Shown here: piece by piece, positions 5,544-9,796 of the stretch
Layout: every line of letters begins with the position of its first letter
Numbering within the stretch: position 1 is the first letter of the stretch
From: Bacteroidales bacterium
GTDB lineage: Bacteria; Bacteroidota; Bacteroidia; Bacteroidales; WCHB1-69
Length of the DNA: 9,796 nucleotides
Direction: 5' to 3'
Assembly: GCA_031272415.1 (NCBI GenBank)
Contig: JAISTU010000125.1
Location: 1 to 9,796 of the forward strand
Made by a program: the position numbers and the translations under genes
The notes under the pieces: generated by a model
What the model saw: the letters and a program-made list of their open reading frames with translations, nothing else
Told to the model about the DNA's origin: nothing
Databases searched by the model: none

Positions 5544-8500
5544 TTATTTTTTCAATTTTACAGCATTTGCAGTGGTTAATATTTTTTGGATTTGGGGTAC
5601 AAATTTCTTTGTATTGACTAAAACAGGTGTAGAAAGTATGGTTTCTCTTTTATTTTCAACATCATAAACTTTAAAAGCAACAGATGCACCGCCACTTTTT
5701 TCTTGACTATTATTCAAAATCGGTTCAATTTGTTGTGCAAAAGCATAATCTATTTCATAAAGTGGAACTTCAATATCAATTCGGCGTGTGAGATACATTA
5801 AGTCGCTCAAATTCATTACTTTATCAATTTCCATTTTGAAATCATCTTCCTCATTTCCTGATTTTCCGTAACCGAGTGCAGAATGGGATTCAATATAAAC
5901 GGCTTTGTAAGGCTCGTTCAAAAGTTCCCAAAAATTTTCATAATTTTTCCCAAAAAGCATCAATTCGTAAGTGTCTTCAAAATCTTCCAATAAAATTTTG
6001 CCATATTTTCCGCCTTTTTGGGAGGTCTGCTCTTTGGCGTCAATAACAAGTCCTGAAAATGCAAACGTAGGTGTTGTCTTTTTTATGTTCGGCTCTTTGA
6101 GTTTTGATAAATTTTGCCGACAAAAAGAGTCAATTACCGTTCTAAACTCGTCCAAAGGATGCGCAGAAAGGTAAATTCCTATATATTCTTTTTCTTTATT
6201 TAATCGCTGCATAATATCACTTTTTCCAACAGGCGGAATATCGGGATGACTCGTTTCTATATCCTCAAAACCCGAAAAAATAGAGTTAATATTACCCCTT
6301 TTGTCGTTTTGATATTGGTTTCCATATCTAATGAGTACATCTATAAAGTTCTCATCTTTAGCCCTTTCTGCAAAAAATTGTTCTCTTTGAATTTCAGAAA
6401 AAGTATCAAAAGCCCCTGCATTGGCGAGTGCCTCTATTGTTCGTTTATTGCAAGAATTAAGATTTATACGCTCTACAAAATCAAAAATACTTTTAAAAGC
6501 ACCATTTGTTTCACGTTCTTTGATAATGGTTTCAACGGCGGCGGCTCCCACACTTTTAATACCTGCCAATCCAAATCGAATATCGCCCGATTTGTTAGGC
6601 GTAAAATAAAGGTCAGATTCGTTAATATCAGGACCTTTGACCAGCATTCGCATTGACCGGCATTCGCCCATCAAAATGCGCACTTCTTTTGCCTTCTCAG
6701 ACTTACGCGTCAAAAGAGCCGACATAAACTCACACGGATAATGTGCCTTCAAATAACCCGTTTGATAGGCAAGATAGGCATAACATGTTGAGTGTGATTT
6801 ATTAAAGGCATATTCTGCAAATTTTTCCCAATCTGTCCAAATTTTTTCCAACACTTTTTCAGCGTGTCCATTGGCAATGCCTCCGCTGAAAAATTTCTCT
6901 TTCAAAGGAGCCATTTTGTCAATCTGTTTTTTCCCCATCACTTTACGCAATACATCAGATTGACCACGCGTAAAGCCCGCTAAATCACGACTTAATAACA
7001 TCACCTGCTCTTGATAAACTGTAATTCCATACGTTTCTTTGAGCCGTTTTTCCATTATCGGGATGTCATAATCTATTGGCTCTTCACCCTGTTTTCGCCG
7101 AATAAATGACTGTATATATAGCATAGGCCCGGGTCTGTAAAGTGCATTCATTGCAATAAGGTCATCCAAACAAGTGGGCTGCAATTCACGCAAATGTTTT
7201 TGCATTCCGGGCGATTCAAACTGAAAAATGCCAACCGTTTGACCCTTTGAAAACAATTCATAAGTATCTTTGTCGTCCAAAGGAATATGGTCTATATCTA
7301 AATCAATTCCTTTTGTTTTTTTGATATTTTTCAATGTTTCTTTGATAATATCGAGCGTTTCCAAGCCCAAAAAGTCCATTTTTATCAAACCAACCTCCTC
7401 CATAACACCGCCTTCGTACTGGGTAACGGTAACTTTTTCTTTTGTTTCTTTATCATCTGCGGTACATAAAGGCAGAAATTTACTCAAATCATCAGAGCCG
7501 ATAATTACTCCGCAAGCATGCACTCCGACCTGTCGCACAGTGCCTTCCAATAGGTCTGCATATTTAAATACACTTGATAAATTTTCATCCTCCGAAGAGG
7601 CAGCCTCTTTGAGAGCGGGTACATATTCGATGTAGTTTCTAATGCTTTCCCCTACATCTTCCGGCAAGGCATCATCATCCATTAATTTTGTCAGACGGTT
7701 GGACTCTTCTAATGGCAATTTTTGTACCCTCGCCACGTCTTTGATAGCCGATTTTGCCCCCATTGTACCATAAGTAATAATTCTGGCTACTTTTTCTGAC
7801 CCATATTTTTCTGTAACATATTGCAACACGCTGCCACGCCCGTCCGTCTCAATATCCACGTCTATATCAGGCATTGAAATTCGGTCGGGATTGAGAAAAC
7901 GCTCAAACAGTAAATCATATTTTAGTGGGTCTATATCCGTGATTCTCAAACAATAAGCAACAATTGAGCCGGCAGCAGACCCACGCCCGGGTCCAAAAGA
8001 AATTCCTTTTTTGCGTCCTTCATTGATAAAATCTTGCACAATGAGAAAATAGCCCGGAAAACCCATCATTTTCATAGTATCTAATTCAAAATGAATACGT
8101 TCCATTATCTCATCACTTACCTCTTCTCCGTAACGTGCTTTTGCTCCTTCAAGCGTTAATTTTTCCAAATAATCGGCTTCTAATTTGATGCGATAAATCT
8201 TTTCCAAACCGTTTGTTGCCAAAGCCTCAAATCTATCGCCAAATTCCTGCTTTAAATCCTCTTCTGAAATTTTTTCTTTATATTCTTCGAGTGTGCCAAA
8301 ATCGGCAGGAATTTCAAAAGTAGGCATAATTGCGTCAGAATCTATGCTGTAATGCTCAATTTTTTCAACAATTTCGGCTGTATTTTCTAAAACTTCCGGC
8401 ATATCGGCAAAAATAGCACGCATTTGAGCGTCCGTTTTGAGCCATTCTTGCTTTGTATAGTGCATCCGATTGGGGTCATCAATGTCTTTTCCTGTTGAAA

Positions 8501-9401
8501 GACAAATCAATCTATCGTGTGCATCTGCATGCTCTTCCTCTACAAAATGGACATCATTGGTGGCGACAACTTTTGTATTGGTTTGTTTGGCTAATTCCAT
8601 AATTGCCGCATTTACAGCCTGTTGTAACTTAAAAACACGCGTATCTCCGCCCGCTTTATCCGTTTTATGTCGCTGTACTTCCAAATAAAAATCATCTCCA
8701 AATATGCTTTTAAACCAAAGAATACTCTCTTGGGCAGCCAGCATACCTTCGCCGGAGATTTGCACACTCTCTTCAAAGCCTCCTCCTGTTGTCTCCTCAT
8801 CATCCACATCGCGAGCCGAGCCTCCCAACAACTTCTGCGGAATTTCACCCCCCAGACATGCCGAACAAACAATAAGTCCTTCTTTATACTGCTCCAAAAG
8901 TTCTTTATCAATACGCGGTTTGTAATAAAAACCGTCAATCCAAGAAGCAGAAACCAATTTGCAAAGATTTTTATAACCTTTTTCATTTTTTGCCAACAAA
9001 ATCAAATGCCAACCTCCGCGGTCGCTTTTATCTTGTTTATCTTTCGATTGCATTCCACGCCGTGCCACGTATGCCTCTACTCCCAAAATGGGTTTAAATG
9101 CTTTTTTGGTTTCATAATCTGCTCTTAATGAGTCGATTTTACCTTGCAAGTCAGATTTTTTTTCTTCGCTTAAATTTTCATTGGAAAGTTCTTCTTCAAG
9201 GGGTTTAATTTTTTCTTTTGCTTTTTTGGCAAGTGATTGAATGTAATTATAAAACTCCTTGATACCGAACATATTACCATGATCTGTAAGAGCAATTGCG
9301 TTCATTCCATCTGCCATTGCTTTGTCAACCAATCCCGGAATTGTCGCCATGCCATCCAATAAAGAATAATGTGAGTGTACGTGTAAATGCGTGAATTTCA
9401 T
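5544..9401 (-). CDS. dnaE: DNA polymerase III alpha subunit (replicative polymerase)
   Basis: The 1285-residue C-family polymerase is the catalytic subunit of the chromosomal replicase. An N-terminal PHP domain (1-290) keeps the full metal-site set seen in proofreading DnaE proteins: H7, H9, D16, H41, E109, H132, C182, D283, H285. The polymerase core shows FGPGRGSAAGS (469-479), PDIDVDIE with catalytic D514 and D516 (511-518), and IKMDFLGLETL with the third aspartate D676. YAFNKSHSTCYAYLAYQTGY (864-883) is also diagnostic. A helix-hairpin-helix region (about 940-1000) and an OB fold (about 1110-1205) follow. Compared with the roughly 1160-residue E. coli protein it is longer. A charged, probably coiled-coil insertion at 57-101 and a G/E/D-rich one at 194-222 account for part of this. 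The start matches the family N-terminus MKFTHLHVHSHYSLLDG. Confidence 0.97.
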   Translation of the reverse strand: MKFTHLHVHSHYSLLDGMATIPGLVDKAMADGMNAIALTDHGNMFGIKEFYNYIQSLAKKAKEKIKPLEEELSNENLSEEKKSDLQGKIDSLRADYETKKAFKPILGVEAYVARRGMQSKDKQDKSDRGGWHLILLAKNEKGYKNLCKLVSASWIDGFYYKPRIDKELLEQYKEGLIVCSACLGGEIPQKLLGGSARDVDDEETTGGGFEESVQISGEGMLAAQESILWFKSIFGDDFYLEVQRHKTDKAGGDTRVFKLQQAVNAAIMELAKQTNTKVVATNDVHFVEEEHADAHDRLICLSTGKDIDDPNRMHYTKQEWLKTDAQMRAIFADMPEVLENTAEIVEKIEHYSIDSDAIMPTFEIPADFGTLEEYKEKISEEDLKQEFGDRFEALATNGLEKIYRIKLEADYLEKLTLEGAKARYGEEVSDEIMERIHFELDTMKMMGFPGYFLIVQDFINEGRKKGISFGPGRGSAAGSIVAYCLRITDIDPLKYDLLFERFLNPDRISMPDIDVDIETDGRGSVLQYVTEKYGSEKVARIITYGTMGAKSAIKDVARVQKLPLEESNRLTKLMDDDALPEDVGESIRNYIEYVPALKEAASSEDENLSSVFKYADLLEGTVRQVGVHACGVIIGSDDLSKFLPLCTADDKETKEKVTVTQYEGGVMEEVGLIKMDFLGLETLDIIKETLKNIKKTKGIDLDIDHIPLDDKDTYELFSKGQTVGIFQFESPGMQKHLRELQPTCLDDLIAMNALYRPGPMLYIQSFIRRKQGEEPIDYDIPIMEKRLKETYGITVYQEQVMLLSRDLAGFTRGQSDVLRKVMGKKQIDKMAPLKEKFFSGGIANGHAEKVLEKIWTDWEKFAEYAFNKSHSTCYAYLAYQTGYLKAHYPCEFMSALLTRKSEKAKEVRILMGECRSMRMLVKGPDINESDLYFTPNKSGDIRFGLAGIKSVGAAAVETIIKERETNGAFKSIFDFVERINLNSCNKRTIEALANAGAFDTFSEIQREQFFAERAKDENFIDVLIRYGNQYQNDKRGNINSIFSGFEDIETSHPDIPPVGKSDIMQRLNKEKEYIGIYLSAHPLDEFRTVIDSFCRQNLSKLKEPNIKKTTPTFAFSGLVIDAKEQTSQKGGKYGKILLEDFEDTYELMLFGKNYENFWELLNEPYKAVYIESHSALGYGKSGNEEDDFKMEIDKVMNLSDLMYLTRRIDIEVPLYEIDYAFAQQIEPILNNSQEKSGGASVAFKVYDVENKRETILSTPVLVNTKKFVPQIQKILTTANAVKLKK

Positions 9402-9451
9402 CTAAAAAATAGTGTGTTTTATTTTATATTATAACTAATTTTATTAAAATG

Positions 9452-9535
9452 CAAAGATACACAATTTCTTCAATTAAAAATAAAATACTTTTTTTTTAGA
9501 GTGGAGAGTGTAGAGTGTAGATTTTTTTTTGCATT
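9452..9535 (-). promoter_or_regulatory. Composite heptamer promoter element, copy D (upstream of dnaE)
   Basis: Read on the minus strand: AATGC plus an A-tract (9535-9522), then CTACACT, CTACACT, CTCCACT (9520-9500), an A-run, a T/A-rich spacer with TTGAAG, and the -7 box TATCTTTG (9459-9452). The array-to-box distance is 38 nt. The promoter-proximal unit CTCCACT is shared with copy A. The predicted leader to the dnaE ATG is about 45 nt. Its outer end abuts the long hairpin repeat at 9535. Confidence 0.74.
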
Positions 9536-9621
9536 GTCTGAACTTTGATTTTGAATGATTAACATGATTACTATGATTTCACACAAATCAAAAAAATCAT
9601 ACTAAAATCAAAGTTCAGACA
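9535..9621. repeat. 87-bp hairpin element (MITE/REP-like) with iterated ATGATT
   Basis: TGTCTGAACTTTGATTTT (9535-9552) is perfectly complementary to 9604-9621, an 18-bp stem. After a small internal loop, ATGATT (9555-9560) pairs with AATCAT (9595-9600). TGATTT (9574-9579) pairs with AAATCA (9585-9590) around a CACAC loop. ATGATT occurs three times at 9-nt spacing (9555, 9564, 9573). The terminal inverted repeats and lack of coding capacity suggest a non-autonomous mobile or REP-type repeat. It may also end transcripts, although no clean T-run follows on the plus strand. No target-site duplication is evident. Confidence 0.72.
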
Positions 9622-9697
9622 AAAAAATGTTGAAAAAATTTTTCTCCTTGACAATCAACAAATTATAAAATAATTGCAAATTTTTTTCGCAAAATTA

Positions 9698-9727
9698 ACT
9701 TTTGTATCAACAAAAAGTGTATCTTTG
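9698..9727 (+). promoter_or_regulatory. Plus-strand promoter for a gene at the right edge
   Basis: The -7 box TATCTTTG (9720-9727) is preceded by TTTG (9701-9704), 15 nt upstream, slightly closer than the usual -33 spacing. ACTTTT (9698-9703) and AAAAGT (9713-9718) form an inverted repeat just upstream of the box, and TGTATC occurs at 9703 and 9718. Transcription would start near 9733. Unlike copies A-D, this promoter has no CTACACT array upstream. Confidence 0.6.
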
Positions 9728-9788
9728 TAATTGGGTTAATTTTTTAACGAAAAAATTTTAGATATAGTAAAACAATATAAAATTAAAG

Positions 9789-9796
9789 ATGCAACA
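9789..9796 (+). CDS. Possible start of a gene running off the window
   Basis: An ATG at 9789 follows an A-rich, AT-only stretch about 55 nt downstream of the predicted transcription start, which suits a Bacteroidota translation start. Only two codons and part of a third are present, so the product cannot be described. The true start may lie beyond the window. Confidence 0.3.

Noticed and set aside
6246..6656. Plus-strand open frames of 60-136 codons inside 5970-9130
   Set aside because: All lie opposite the strongly supported dnaE reading frame, with cysteine/serine-rich low-complexity translations and no recognisable motifs.
8612..8986. A 124-codon minus-strand frame overlapping the DnaE PHP domain
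   Set aside because: It is a shifted reading of dnaE; the in-frame dnaE sequence there has clear conserved motifs, so there is no frameshift.
8736..9233. An intein or mobile insertion in dnaE
   Set aside because: The two inserted segments are only about 25-45 residues, without splicing motifs or a C/S...HN-C/S/T junction; they are surface loops or coiled coil.

Overview
The window looks like chromosomal DNA from a low-GC member of the Bacteroidota. The evidence is: -7 promoter boxes of the TAnnTTTG type (TATCTTTG) with no clear Shine-Dalgarno sequences; a DksA/TraR protein whose zinc-finger cysteines are mostly gone, in the form usual for this phylum; a lipoprotein signal peptidase with the extra segment seen in Bacteroidota; and a possible type IX secretion tail at the left edge. 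I cannot name the genus.

Layout. Positions 1-45 hold the 3' end of an upstream plus-strand gene, closed by a strong intrinsic terminator (70-101). A plus-strand unit follows: yebC (332-1042), queD (1068-1523) and a family-4-type glycosyltransferase (1556-2719). A second plus-strand unit starts from its own promoter: a cysteine-dioxygenase-like protein (2860-3396) and a membrane-anchored YwqG/DUF1963-like protein (3414-4277). This meets, tail to tail with only 4 nt between stop codons, a minus-strand pair made of a dksA/traR-like gene (5368-4958) and lspA (4953-4282). The large replicative polymerase gene dnaE (9401-5544, minus) lies behind that pair and has its own promoter. The last 395 bases are non-coding. 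They carry the dnaE promoter, a long hairpin repeat and a plus-strand promoter for a gene that begins at or just past the right edge.

Functionally the genes are mostly housekeeping: replication (DnaE), RNA polymerase control (DksA-like), lipoprotein maturation (LspA), queuosine precursor synthesis (QueD), a YebC-family regulator, and thiol oxidation (CDO-like). No defence, phage or conjugation gene is visible.

The most unusual content is between the genes. The promoter regions of yebC, the CDO-like gene, dksA and dnaE all carry the same composite element: an AATGC+A-tract, then 2-3 tandem copies of a CTACACT-type heptamer, then an A/T-rich spacer, then a TATCTTTG-type -7 box. The distance from heptamer array to -7 box is nearly fixed (38-42 nt), and the element always points towards the downstream gene. 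Two copies (235-288 and 2776-2829) are identical at 53 of 54 positions and diverge close to the predicted transcription start. They look like a portable promoter cassette or a shared regulatory site. Extra heptamer arrays in inverted orientation, and a separate hairpin element (9535-9621) with a probable decayed half-copy at 117-160, add to this repeat landscape.
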